The notes under the pieces are model-generated. The model saw nothing but the letters and a program-made list of their open reading frames with translations. It was not told the origin of the DNA and made no database searches. A stretch of 64,000 bases of DNA from Paraburkholderia caribensis (GTDB taxonomy: Bacteria; Pseudomonadota; Gammaproteobacteria; Burkholderiales; Burkholderiaceae). The stretch spans positions 868,001 through 932,000 of the forward strand of contig NZ_CP026102.1 in assembly GCF_002902945.1 (NCBI RefSeq), given 5' to 3'. Position numbers and translations under genes: made by a program. Numbering within the stretch: position 1 is the stretch's first letter; each line of letters begins with the position of its first letter. This document shows, in pieces, positions 36,271 to 45,900 of this stretch.

Positions 36271-37017
36271 CTACCCTTGCCTCTGCGAAGTATCCGTCGC
36301 AAACCGGCACCCCAACCTATACCTCGAGCCCGGATGCACGAACCGCGCAAACGTCACCGCGACACCGCTCGTCCACGTGCGGCGCATCAACGTGAGGCAG
36401 GGCTCTTCAGGCGCGATCTGCAGCAACTCAGCTTCAGCGCGGCTCGGCAGCCCCGCATCCACCACATGCTCGACATCATGCGCGGGCACGACGCTGAACA
36501 GATATTCAGACGGACGCACCACCGCAAAATCCTGCTCGATGAAATCCGGCGCGATGGCGGGATTCACGTAACGGTCCTCGAGCTGCACCGGCAAGCCATT
36601 CTCGCGATGCACGCAAATCACATGAAACACCGACGCACCCAACGGCAACCCCAGCGCGTTCGACACATTGACAGGCGCCACCTCGCGCCGCATGAGCACG
36701 GTCTGATAGCTGTATTCATGGCCCCGCGAGCGGATCTCATCGCCGATATGCGCGATCATCAGCAACGTCGACTGCGGCTTGGATTCGGCAACGAAAGTGC
36801 CCACACCCGAGACCCGCGTCAGCAAGCCTTCATTCGTGAGCTCGCGCAACGCGCGGTTGACCGTCATCCGCGACACGCCGAGCGATTCGACGAGATCCAG
36901 TTCCGATGGAATGCGATCGCCCGCGCGCCGCTCGCCGGACTCGATCGTATTGCGGATGTATTGCTTCACCTGCTCGTAGCGCGCAGCAGGGGCGCCGTTC
37001 GGTGCATCGGGCGTCAT
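36271..37017 (-). CDS. GntR-family regulator with UTRA domain (HutC type)
   Basis: A 248-residue regulator. The winged helix has ARYEQVKQYIRNTIESGERR, LGVSRMTVNRALRELTNEGL and TRVSGVGTFVAE. The UTRA domain has VQLEDRYVNPAIAPDFIEQDF and CLTLMRRTWTSGVAVTFARF. The ATG at 37017 gives the usual short leader; 37095 is possible. It is the last gene of a minus-strand operon (binding protein, two permeases, ATPase, regulator), the mirror image of the operon on the other side of element copy 3. Two GTATATAC sites upstream of the operon are candidate operators. Confidence 0.9.
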   Translation of the reverse strand: MTPDAPNGAPAARYEQVKQYIRNTIESGERRAGDRIPSELDLVESLGVSRMTVNRALRELTNEGLLTRVSGVGTFVAESKPQSTLLMIAHIGDEIRSRGHEYSYQTVLMRREVAPVNVSNALGLPLGASVFHVICVHRENGLPVQLEDRYVNPAIAPDFIEQDFAVVRPSEYLFSVVPAHDVEHVVDAGLPSRAEAELLQIAPEEPCLTLMRRTWTSGVAVTFARFVHPGSRYRLGCRFATDTSQRQG

Positions 37018-37120
37018 CGCGTGAGCATTCGGCCCGCGAGCCTTGCGTGCTTTCACAAGGGCTCGCGTGCGCAGCTTGTCGCGGATGGCGGGCATCGGCT
37101 TTATCGGCTGAGCCGCGCGC

Positions 37121-37987
37121 TCATACCGGGGCCGCGCTGTCCGCGCCGCGCGACCAGAATGCGTTCCGGTCGAAGTAGTTTTGCAGGAACTGGCGCAGGC
37201 GCGGCTGGTTCGCGTCGTGAAAGACATCGTGCGGCTTGCCTTGCACGGCGATGCGCCCCTGGTCGATGAACACGACCTTGTCGGCAACCTGCGCGGCGAA
37301 GCCCATTTCATGCGTGACGACAGCCATCGTCATGCCGTCGCGCGCAAGCTGCTTCATCACCTGCAGCACTTCGCCGACCAGTTCCGGGTCGAGCGCGGAA
37401 GTCGGCTCGTCGAACAGCATGATGTGCGGCTCCATCGCGAGCGCGCGCGCAATCGCGACGCGCTGCTGCTGACCGCCCGACAGCTTCGCCGGATACGCGT
37501 CGCCCTTGTGCGCGAGGCCCACCGTTTCGAGCATCGCATTGGCGCGCTTTTTCGCATCGTCGCGCGACAGGTTGCGCACGCGCAATAGCGCCTCCATCAC
37601 GTTGCCGAGCGCCGTCATGTGCGGCCACAAGTTGAACTGCTGGAACACCATGCCGACGTTGCGGCGCACGCGGTTGATCTCGCCCTGCGACGCGCGCACG
37701 CGCTTGCCGTTGCGTTCCGTATAGCCGAGCAGTTCGCCTTCGATACGCACGTCGCCGTGATCGTAAGTTTCCAGCGCGGCGAGGCAGCGCAGCAGCGTGC
37801 TCTTGCCCGAGCCCGACGGCCCGATGATGCACACCACTTCCGAGCGCTTGATGTCGAGATCGACGCCGCGCAGCACTTCGACGTCACCGAAGCGCTTGCG
37901 CAGATCGCGCACTTCGATCAGCGGCGCCGGGCTGGATTGCGTCATATCGAGCGTAGAAGAAGCAGGCATGTCGACGAGTGCATTCAT
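37121..37987 (-). CDS. amino-acid ABC transporter ATP-binding protein
   Basis: A 288-residue ATPase of the polar amino-acid uptake family. Walker A is GPSGSGKST, the Q-loop is VFQQFNLWPHMT, the signature is LSGGQQQR, Walker B is IMLFDEPTS, and the H-loop is VVTHEMG. It serves the two permeases encoded just upstream (19 bp gap). It has a 20-residue leader before the first strand. Confidence 0.94.
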   Translation of the reverse strand: MNALVDMPASSTLDMTQSSPAPLIEVRDLRKRFGDVEVLRGVDLDIKRSEVVCIIGPSGSGKSTLLRCLAALETYDHGDVRIEGELLGYTERNGKRVRASQGEINRVRRNVGMVFQQFNLWPHMTALGNVMEALLRVRNLSRDDAKKRANAMLETVGLAHKGDAYPAKLSGGQQQRVAIARALAMEPHIMLFDEPTSALDPELVGEVLQVMKQLARDGMTMAVVTHEMGFAAQVADKVVFIDQGRIAVQGKPHDVFHDANQPRLRQFLQNYFDRNAFWSRGADSAAPV

Positions 37988-38006
37988 GATGAACCTTGAT
38001 TATCGA

Positions 38007-38669
38007 TTACGCCATGAAGCGGGCAACGCGCGCTTCCGCCCACATGCCGGCGCGCGACGTGAGTTCGACGAGCGCGAGATAGCACACGCACAGCACGAGC
38101 AAGGTTTCGACGAACGCGAACGTCGCGGAGCCGATGCCCGTCAGCACGAACGTCAGTTCGGGCACGGTGACGATCGACAGCACGGCCGTTTCCTTGCTGA
38201 GCACGATGGTCAGGTTGGTCAGCGCGGGCACGATCAGCACCAGCATTTGCGGCACCTGGATGCGCAGCACGGCTTGCCAGCGCGTGAGGCCGAGACATGA
38301 CGCGGCTTCGAGATGCCCACGCGGTATCGATTGGAAGCCGGAACGGAACGCTTCCGCGAAATACGCGCTGCCGTACAGGCCGAGACCGAGCATGCCCGCC
38401 GTCAGCGGTTCGAGCGTCAAGCCGAACGACGGGCCGCCGTAGTAGAGCAAAAAGAGTTGCACGAGAAACGGCGTGCCGCGAAACAGCTCGATATACGCGC
38501 GCAGCACGCCGCGCACCCAGCGCCCGCAAAACAGTTGCAGCACGGCGATCAGGAAGCCGATCAGGAGCCCGAGCGCAACGCCGACGATCCATGTGCCGAG
38601 CGTCGCCGCGAGGCCGGCGGCGATGGGTTGCAGATTGTGCGTGATGACGGTGGGATCGAATTGCTGCAT
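38007..38669 (-). CDS. amino-acid ABC transporter permease
   Basis: A 220-residue permease. It has FRGTPFLVQLFLLYYGGP, the EAA loop RGHLEAASCLGLTRWQAVLRI, and about five helices. The ATG at 38669 has GAGGA upstream and lies 10 bp after the stop of the other permease gene. An upstream ATG at 38732 would overlap that gene and is not used. Confidence 0.91.
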   Translation of the reverse strand: MQQFDPTVITHNLQPIAAGLAATLGTWIVGVALGLLIGFLIAVLQLFCGRWVRGVLRAYIELFRGTPFLVQLFLLYYGGPSFGLTLEPLTAGMLGLGLYGSAYFAEAFRSGFQSIPRGHLEAASCLGLTRWQAVLRIQVPQMLVLIVPALTNLTIVLSKETAVLSIVTVPELTFVLTGIGSATFAFVETLLVLCVCYLALVELTSRAGMWAEARVARFMA

Positions 38670-38679
38670 CGTCCGGTCC

Positions 38680-39330
38680 TCAGGTGTGTTGCAGCCGATG
38701 CTCGGCGGCGTGTGCGACGAGAGCAAGCGCACCGCAGATCACGAAGTAGATCAGTCCCGCCGCGACATAGGCTTCGAGCGGCCGATATGTGCTCGCCGCG
38801 ATGTTCTGCGCGGTGCGCGTGATTTCGGCCACCCCGACCACGGAGATCAGCGACGACGCCTTGATCAGCAGCACCATTTCATTGACGAGCGAAGGCAGCG
38901 TCATGCGAAAGGCTTGCGGCACCTGTATGCGCCGCAGCATATCGATAGGGGAAAGGCCGAGCATGCGCGCCGCCTCGATCTGGCCAGGCGGAATGTTCAG
39001 AAAGCCGCCGCGCAGTATCTCCGCGATATACGACGCCGAACAGAGCGACACCGCGCTGATCGCGGCGACGATGGGCGACACGTTGATGCCGACGAAGGGC
39101 AGCAGGTAATAGACGAGCAGCAGTTGCACGAGCATCGGCACGCCGCGAAAGAAGAACACATAGGCGCCGCCGAAACGTTGCGCAATGACATTCGACGACA
39201 GCCGCGCCGAGCATACGCCGATGCCGACGAAGAAGCCGATCACGAGTCCCGTCAGCGAAATGCCGATGGTTGCGAGCGCGGCTTGCAGAAGCAGCGGAAA
39301 ACCTTGAGCGAAAACGTGGGCGCTGAACAT
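38680..39330 (-). CDS. amino-acid ABC transporter permease
   Basis: A 216-residue permease with FFRGVPMLVQLLLVYYLLP and the EAA loop GQIEAARMLGLSPIDMLRRI. It forms the membrane channel with the product of the next gene. It begins 71 bp after the binding-protein stop. Confidence 0.92.
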   Translation of the reverse strand: MFSAHVFAQGFPLLLQAALATIGISLTGLVIGFFVGIGVCSARLSSNVIAQRFGGAYVFFFRGVPMLVQLLLVYYLLPFVGINVSPIVAAISAVSLCSASYIAEILRGGFLNIPPGQIEAARMLGLSPIDMLRRIQVPQAFRMTLPSLVNEMVLLIKASSLISVVGVAEITRTAQNIAASTYRPLEAYVAAGLIYFVICGALALVAHAAEHRLQHT

Positions 39331-39401
39331 GGCCTGTTGCCTGCAAGAAAGGACATGTGAGCGGCGCGCCCGAAAGCGGGTGCGCCGCGCGATTCAGGGC
39401 A

Positions 39402-40241
39402 TCAGTAGTTGGGCGTGGGCATCGTGGTCGGTGCGTCCATTGCCACGCCGAACCATTTCTTCTGCAACGATGCGAGACGGCCGTCGTTGTGCATCTTGAC
39501 CAGCGCGGCGTTGAACGCGTCGGCGAGCGGCTTGCTGTCGGCATCCTTGCGCAGGCAGTAGGCGAAGTACACTTTCGCGCCGAACGGCGGCGTCACGACG
39601 GCGAACGCTTCGGGACGCTGCTTCGCGACGTAGGCGATGTTCGTCATCGAGTTCGCGACGGCAGCGATGCGGCCCGCTGCGAGATCCGCATACGCCTGAT
39701 TGTTGTCGACGTATTCGCGCACTTCGGGTTGCTTCGGCAGTGTCGCGATGTAAGCCTTCAGCTGATCGAGCTGCGCGGAGCCCTTGCCCGCGCCCACCGT
39801 CTTGCCGACGATGTCCGACGACTGCTTGATGGAGGTGTCGTTGGCGCGCTTGAGAAGCGCGTCGGTCGCGTCGGCGACGGGCAGTGTGTACGTGTAGCGC
39901 TCCATGCGCGCTTTCGTCACCGTGAGCGGGCCGCCCACCATATCGAACTTGCCCGCTTCGAGACCGGGCAGCACGCTCGGCCAGGGCAGATCGATGAAGC
40001 GCACCTTCACGCCGAGTTCCTTGCCGACTTCGGCGAACAGGTCCTTGTTGAAGCCTGCCTGCTGGCCGTTCTCGAGAAAGTCGAACGGCGCGAACTGCAT
40101 CTCCGTGCCGACCACGAGTTCGCCCGCCTTCTTGACCTTCGCGAGTTGGTCTTCCGCCTGCGCGCCGGCGCTGGCTACGGACGCAGCGGCGCAGAACGCC
40201 ACCATCGCCAGACGACACTTCCAGCCTGCAAAGATACCCAT
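39402..40241 (-). CDS. amino-acid ABC transporter, periplasmic binding protein
   Basis: A 279-residue family-3 solute-binding protein. The signal peptide is cleaved after AGAQA. The conserved parts are FAPFDFLENGQQAGFNKDLF, LPGLEAGKFDMVGGPLTVTK followed by ARMERYTY (ligand-binding Arg), and GSAQLDQLKAYI. The start at 40241 has GGGAGA about 7 bp upstream. It is the first gene of the minus-strand importer operon, transcribed from the divergent promoter shared with the dioxygenase gene. The substrate is unknown, probably an amino acid or derivative. Confidence 0.9.
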   Translation of the reverse strand: MGIFAGWKCRLAMVAFCAAASVASAGAQAEDQLAKVKKAGELVVGTEMQFAPFDFLENGQQAGFNKDLFAEVGKELGVKVRFIDLPWPSVLPGLEAGKFDMVGGPLTVTKARMERYTYTLPVADATDALLKRANDTSIKQSSDIVGKTVGAGKGSAQLDQLKAYIATLPKQPEVREYVDNNQAYADLAAGRIAAVANSMTNIAYVAKQRPEAFAVVTPPFGAKVYFAYCLRKDADSKPLADAFNAALVKMHNDGRLASLQKKWFGVAMDAPTTMPTPNY

Positions 40242-40305
40242 TGATATTCTCCCGTTGGCAATGTGTGTCGCGCTCGACGTGGCAGGGCGCGAATCATGCG
40301 AGGCA

Positions 40306-40313
40306 GTATATAC
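40306..40313. promoter_or_regulatory. GTATATAC site 1, candidate GntR/UTRA operator
   Basis: The palindrome GTATATAC in the context GCAGTATATACCGC lies 65 bp upstream of the binding-protein start, in the divergent promoter region. A second copy is 123 bp away. Paired identical palindromes fit a dimeric regulator. Confidence 0.5.
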
Positions 40314-40428
40314 CGCTGGTTTTGCGCGAAAAAAATAATCGCATGCTGTCAAACCCTAATGCCGCTGGCGTATCTTCTGCAGATCGATGCAGCCAGGTGC
40401 AACGCAACTTGCGATTGCGCTTTTGGCG

Positions 40429-40436
40429 GTATATAC
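40429..40436. promoter_or_regulatory. GTATATAC site 2, candidate GntR/UTRA operator
   Basis: The same palindrome in GCGGTATATACAACG lies 88 bp upstream of the dioxygenase start. With site 1 it brackets the divergent promoters and suggests joint control of importer and enzymes. Confidence 0.5.
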
Positions 40437-40523
40437 AACGTGAAACCCTCGCCCATCCGCACGCGGTGCGCGCAGCGACGCATGGAATCATCAGTTCAAT
40501 CTTCGTGATGAAGGAGTTCCGCA

Positions 40524-41507
40524 ATGCAGCCAGCCACTCGCATTCCGATCGTCGATCTGGCCGGCGTGCGCGCCGGCAACCGCGACGCGCTCGCGCGCGC
40601 GGGCCGCGAGATACGCGATGCCTGCACGACGATCGGCTTCTTCTACATCGTCAATCACGGCGTGCCGCAAGCGGTGATCGATCGTGCGGAACAGGCGGCG
40701 CGCGAGTTCTTTGCGTTTCCCGTCGAGACGAAACGGCGCGCGGCCGTGAATCATCGGCATCGCGGCTTCAATGCGCTGGGCGACGCGACGATGTATCAGG
40801 CAAAGCGCCCCGATTACAAGGAGTTCTATAGCATCGGTCTGGAGTTGCCCGAGAGCGACCCCGACGTGCTGGCGGGCCAGGCGCTGCGCGGGCCGAACAA
40901 CTGGCCGGACTTCATGCCGGCGTTGCAGCCCGCGCTGTACGGCTATTACGAGGAGGTCGGCGCGTGCGGCGCGGACTTGCTGCGCGCCGTGGCGACGGGC
41001 CTGGGCGTTCCCGAAGATTTCTTTGCGCCGCGCTACACGAAGCGGATGCAGCGCACGCAGATGGTCTACTATCCGCCGCAGCCGCCGCAATCCGATGACG
41101 AGCAGTTCGGCGTCGCGCCGCATACCGATTACGGTTGCATCACGCTGTTGTGGCAGGATCGCGTCGGCGGGCTGCAGGTGCGTGAGATTGCTAACGAAAC
41201 ATGGATCGAGGCGCCGCCCATCGAAGGCAGTTTCGTCGTGAACGTAGGCGACCTGCTGGCACGCTGGACGAATGACCGCTTCCGCTCGACGCTGCATCGT
41301 GTCATCAACGCGTCGGGCCGCGAGCGCTATTCGATCGCGACGTTCTATGATCCGACCTACACGTCGAACGTCGACCCGCGCGATCTCGGCACGCCCGACA
41401 CCGACAGCAAATATGAACCCGTCGCTGCGGGCGACTATATTCTGGGCCGCATCAACAGTTCGATGGGGTATCGGAAGAAGCTCGCCGCAGAACAAGGAAC
41501 GACATAA
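40524..41507 (+). CDS. isopenicillin-N-synthase-like 2-oxoglutarate/Fe(II) dioxygenase
   Basis: A 327-residue non-haem iron oxygenase. The N-terminal domain has IGFFYIVNHGVP. The jelly roll has iron ligands His200 and Asp202 in APHTDYGCITLLWQD and His258 in STLHRVIN. Arg268 and Ser270 in ERYSIATFYDP hold 2-oxoglutarate. It probably hydroxylates or oxidatively cleaves the compound imported by the divergent ABC system. The flavoprotein gene follows within 10 bp. The substrate cannot be read from sequence. AAGGAG precedes the ATG. Confidence 0.88.
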   Translation: MQPATRIPIVDLAGVRAGNRDALARAGREIRDACTTIGFFYIVNHGVPQAVIDRAEQAAREFFAFPVETKRRAAVNHRHRGFNALGDATMYQAKRPDYKEFYSIGLELPESDPDVLAGQALRGPNNWPDFMPALQPALYGYYEEVGACGADLLRAVATGLGVPEDFFAPRYTKRMQRTQMVYYPPQPPQSDDEQFGVAPHTDYGCITLLWQDRVGGLQVREIANETWIEAPPIEGSFVVNVGDLLARWTNDRFRSTLHRVINASGRERYSIATFYDPTYTSNVDPRDLGTPDTDSKYEPVAAGDYILGRINSSMGYRKKLAAEQGTT

Positions 41508-41515
41508 GGAACCGC

Positions 41516-42916
41516 ATGACAGTGAACGAACGGGCCGCCCTCACATCGACTTTGGCCGCGTTGCGCGAGGCGTTGGGCGACGACGCGGTACGCGTGGGCG
41601 ATGAAATCGGCGAGCGCTCGATGACCGACTGGACGCGTCACGAGCCCACGCGTCCCGCGGCCTTGCTGTTGCCGCGCACGACGGAGCAGGTCGCACGCGC
41701 GCTGATGATCTGCAATGACGCACGCCAGAGCATCGTGCCGCAAGGCGGCATGACGGGCCTTGCGGGCGGCTCGATTCCGCGTGCGACAGATATTGCGTTG
41801 TCGCTGGACCGCCTTGCCGGCGTCGAGGAAATCGACAGCTCGGCGGCGACCCTCACGGTGCGCGCCGGCACGACCTTGCAGGCCGCGCAGGAAGCGGCGG
41901 CGCAAGCGGGCTTCGAACTCGCGCTCGATCTCGGCGCGCGCGGCTCGTGTCAGATCGGCGGCAACCTTGCCACGAACGCGGGCGGCAATCGCGTGATTCA
42001 ATCGGGGACTGCGCGCGATCAGGTGCTGGGTCTCGAAGTCGTGCTGGCGAACGGCGCGGTGCTGAGTTCGCTGAACAAGATGGTGAAGAACAACACCGGC
42101 TATGACCTGAAGCACTGGTTCATCGGCTCGGAAGGAACGCTTGGCGTGATCACGCGCGCGGTGCTGAAGCTGCAGCCGCAGCGCGCGTCGCGGCATACGG
42201 CGCTCGTTGCGCTGAGCGACTATGAGCAGGCCGTCAGTCTGCTGCGCCGGCTGTCGATGCGCTTTGGCAACGACATCGGCGCATTCGAGATCATGTGGCC
42301 GGACTTCTTCGACTTCGGCGTGAAGCTGACGGGCGCGCGCTCGCCATTTTCTGAGGCACATCCGTTATACGCACTGATCGAACATGCGAGCTTCGACGCG
42401 CATGACGACGGTTCGCGTTTTTCCGCCGTGCTGATGGAAGCGCTCGACGAAGCCGCGATCCGCGATGCCGTGATCGCGCAGTCGGTTGCCGATACTCGCG
42501 CGTTGTGGGCGATCCGCGAATGCACGGCGGAATTTCCCGTCAAGCTCGATCCGATCAACTTCGACGTGAGTTTGCCGATTGGTGAGATCGGCGCATTCGT
42601 CGATCGTTGCCGCGCGGCGATCGACCACGCCTGGCCGGGAAACGCGTCGTATTTCTTCGGCCATATCGGCGATTCGAATCTGCATGTGACCGTCGACGGG
42701 CATTCCGTGCCGGGCGTCGATCATCACGACGTGTATGCGCTCGTTTATGACATGCTTGCGCCGCTGCGCGGCTCGGTGTCGGCGGAGCACGGCATTGGCT
42801 CGCTCAAGCGTGAGTTCCTGCCCGTGTCGCGTTCGGACGAAGAGCTCGCCGTGATGAAAGCGATCAAGCATGCGCTCGATCCAAACGGGATCTTGAATCC
42901 GGGCAAGCTGTTCTAG
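41516..42916 (+). CDS. FAD-linked D-2-hydroxyacid dehydrogenase (GlcD/DLD family)
   Basis: A 466-residue flavoprotein. The N-terminal PCMH-type FAD domain has VPQGGMTGLAGGSIP, GGNLATNAGGNRVIQSGTAR and GSEGTLGVITRAVL. The C-terminal cap has FFGHIGDSNLHV and ends EHGIGSLKREFL...DPNGILNPGKLF. The family oxidises D-lactate, glycolate or D-2-hydroxyglutarate. Here it may handle a hydroxyacid made by the neighbouring dioxygenase. It is co-transcribed with that gene and ends at a hairpin shared with the convergent GMC gene. Confidence 0.9.
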   Translation: MTVNERAALTSTLAALREALGDDAVRVGDEIGERSMTDWTRHEPTRPAALLLPRTTEQVARALMICNDARQSIVPQGGMTGLAGGSIPRATDIALSLDRLAGVEEIDSSAATLTVRAGTTLQAAQEAAAQAGFELALDLGARGSCQIGGNLATNAGGNRVIQSGTARDQVLGLEVVLANGAVLSSLNKMVKNNTGYDLKHWFIGSEGTLGVITRAVLKLQPQRASRHTALVALSDYEQAVSLLRRLSMRFGNDIGAFEIMWPDFFDFGVKLTGARSPFSEAHPLYALIEHASFDAHDDGSRFSAVLMEALDEAAIRDAVIAQSVADTRALWAIRECTAEFPVKLDPINFDVSLPIGEIGAFVDRCRAAIDHAWPGNASYFFGHIGDSNLHVTVDGHSVPGVDHHDVYALVYDMLAPLRGSVSAEHGIGSLKREFLPVSRSDEELAVMKAIKHALDPNGILNPGKLF

Positions 42917-42929
42917 CGTTGTTACGGGC

Positions 42930-42971
42930 GACGGTTCGTCCTGAATGCCACAGCATCCATGACGAACCGTC
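42930..42971. terminator. bidirectional hairpin between convergent genes
   Basis: GACGGTTCGTC and GACGAACCGTC form an 11-bp perfect stem with a 20-nt loop, midway between the stops at 42916 and 42980. Confidence 0.6.
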
Positions 42972-42979
42972 ATCTGCGC

Positions 42980-45900
42980 TCAATGCGCGTCCAGATACCT
43001 GACGATAGTCGGGAAAACATCGAGCGCCGCGCGCTTGCCGAACACGCAATCGATGTGTCCATATCCGTCGATCACATGTCGTTCGTAGTTCTCGGGCCCG
43101 AACCGTTCCACCAGAAGATCGTAGGTCGTCTCCGTGCTGGTGGGGAGATAGCAGAGATTCTTTGCGCCATGAATGAAAGCGATGGGCAGTTTCATGCCTT
43201 CGATGTTCGGCATATACACATCGTCCCCATTCGCATCGACCACGTGTCCCGCGCGCACCATCGCCGCGAGCTGATTGAATAGCTCGACATCGTGAATACC
43301 GAATAGCTCCTGCAGGTTCGCGTGCAGTTGCTCGTCGAGTTGCTCGTGCTCGTAGAGCAGGCCATACAGGAATGTCGCGCGATGGCACACGGCACTGTTG
43401 CACGTTTCGTCGTGCTCGACGGGGAAGAACTTCAGCGCATCGTCGAGCAGGTTGTGCGGCCATTTCTCGTGCCGGGTATACGCGGTCATATCCTTGATGC
43501 CCAGATGCTGAAGAATCTGCGGCGTGTGCAGTCCCGCCTTGACCCGCTGCAACAGTCCCGGCACGGGATGCGCCGACACCTGCGACATCACCGCGGAGCG
43601 CACGCCTTTCAGCCCCGACATCAGCGACATGCTCAGGGCCAGCCCGCCCAGGCAATGCCCGATGACCTGGATCCCGGCGGCGCCCGTCAGTTCGCGCACC
43701 TTCGCGACAGCGGCGGGGATGTCGAAGCGCGCGATTTCATCGGCGGTGGTGCGTTCGGTCGCGCTCGGCAGTTCGATGCTCACGCGCAGGTCGACGAGCC
43801 AGACGTCGTAATGCGCGGCGCACAGGAACTCGACGAGGTTCGTGCCGATCAGGTCCGTCGAGAAGATGCGGCTGGATACGCCGGAGCCATGAATCAGTAG
43901 CAGCGGGCCCTTGTCGCCGCCGTGATAACGGGCAAGCCGCAATGTCTTGCCGTCATCGGTCTTGAAGTAGGTGATCTGCGGCGCGGGCGCGCGCAACGCA
44001 CGGCGCACGCGCGGCGGCGCGTCGGGATCGAAATACTGCAAGGGCGCCGCGACGCCGCCGTATTCCGTGTACAGCACGCCCGCAAAAAAGCGGCCGAATT
44101 TCAGCGTATACGCAAGGCGCGTTTCGAGGTCGGGCGTATTCGTCACTTCGATCGTGCGCTGTTGCTTGAGGAAGTTCTCCGGCGTGATGATGAGCGTCGC
44201 GTGACCGATGACGGGCGCGTCGTCGGCATCGGACTCACGGATCGTCGCATAGAGCGTGTTCGTCTGCGTCCACAGTTCCGTCAGCGACGTATGCGTGATG
44301 ATCTTCTGACCGGTCAGATAAAAATGCTTGCCGTCGACAGTGTCGAGCGTCATCCGGTAGTTCATGTTGCGCCGCTCGACGTTGGTTTCGTCGACGACGA
44401 ACAGGTTGAAGATGCCGTCGTTGACGGTCATCGGTTGCGGCGACAGGGCGGTGCAGGTTAGCGTGCCGATCATGTGCGCCTGATGCTTTGGGTTCGCGAG
44501 CATGTCGTCGAGATCGTCGGAGACGACGGTCACGGTGAAGCTGATGGGCGTGCCTTCCGCCGGATCGTCCCGTTGGCCGGCCGGCTTCGCGTCGCCAACA
44601 AAGTATGTGCCGATCATCGTCTCCGTGAAGCGCAGGCCGATTTTCAGCGCAGGCGGCGGGGCGGTGTGGCCCGCCACGTCATAGTCGATCTTCCAGCCGC
44701 GCGACTGCGCAAGCTGCGCGCAATTGCGCTCGGCCAGCGCCGAGATCGTCAACAACGGGTTCACGCCGAGCGACAGCGGCATCACCGCGCCGTCCATCAC
44801 GTAGAGCCCTTCGTGGACCGCGTTGCCGTCCGCGCCGGAAAACACGCGGCCCGCCTGATCGACGACGCCGTGCGCGGCATCTTCCGCCATCCCGCAGCCA
44901 CCCAATGGATGCACGGTGACGGTGCGGTTCTGGAACAGATCGGCGGATATCGGGTTGCGCACATACGAGCCGCCCAGCGCGCCCGTTGCTTCGATCAGCG
45001 TCTTTTCGACGGTTTCGTAGATCGGCTGCTTGCCCGCGTTCGGCCAGCTCACGCGCGGGCGGCCGCTTTCGACCGTGATCTGGCCGCTTTCGTCGTCGTG
45101 CGCCATCACGAGGAATGTCTGCGTGTTACGCATCGCGCCGTGATACGGGCCGCGCAAGATGCTTTCGGCGATGCGCGCTTCGTCCGCGAACGGCGCATCG
45201 CCTGCCGGGTCCGGCATGTCGACGCCTTCGGCAGGCGCCGCGAGGCCGAGCACGCCCATCAGGCCGAGGCCGATCGGTGCGGCAACCGATCCTTCCTCGA
45301 TCACGAAGCCGTCTTTCACATCGGGCGTGTTGCGATGGTCGATGATGCCCGTGATGCACGGGCCGACAGGCGGAATGTCGCCCGCCGGATGCGTGCCCCA
45401 GCCGACGCCGTTGATCACCTTGTCGGTGTTGAACGCGAACGCGAGTACGTCGCCGTTGCCCGTGAAGTGCTTGCCGAGTTGTTTCGACACGGGCAAGCCC
45501 GCTTCCTGCGAGCGCAGCAGGATCGCCGTCGAGCCGAGCGTGCCCGCTGACAGGATCACGATGTCGGCCGTGACGAACAGTTCGGGCGCGTCATACAGCT
45601 CGCGCTTCAGATCGGCGGGCTGATAGCGCACGCACCATACGCCGCGCGCTTCGTCGCGCACCACCGAATGCACGGCCGCGCCCGTGAAAATCTGCGCGCC
45701 ATGCGCGGCGGCGTCGGGCAGATAGTTCATGTGCGTCGAGTTCTTCGCGCCGTGATTGCAGCCCGAATTGCAGTCGCCGCAGCCGACACAGCGGTTCTGG
45801 TCGACGCCCGCCGCGTTCTTGCCGTCCTTGAACGTCACCGTGATGGGCGGACGGTAGAAGCGGTCGCTCATGCCGAGCCGTTTCGCCGACAGTTCAAGCG

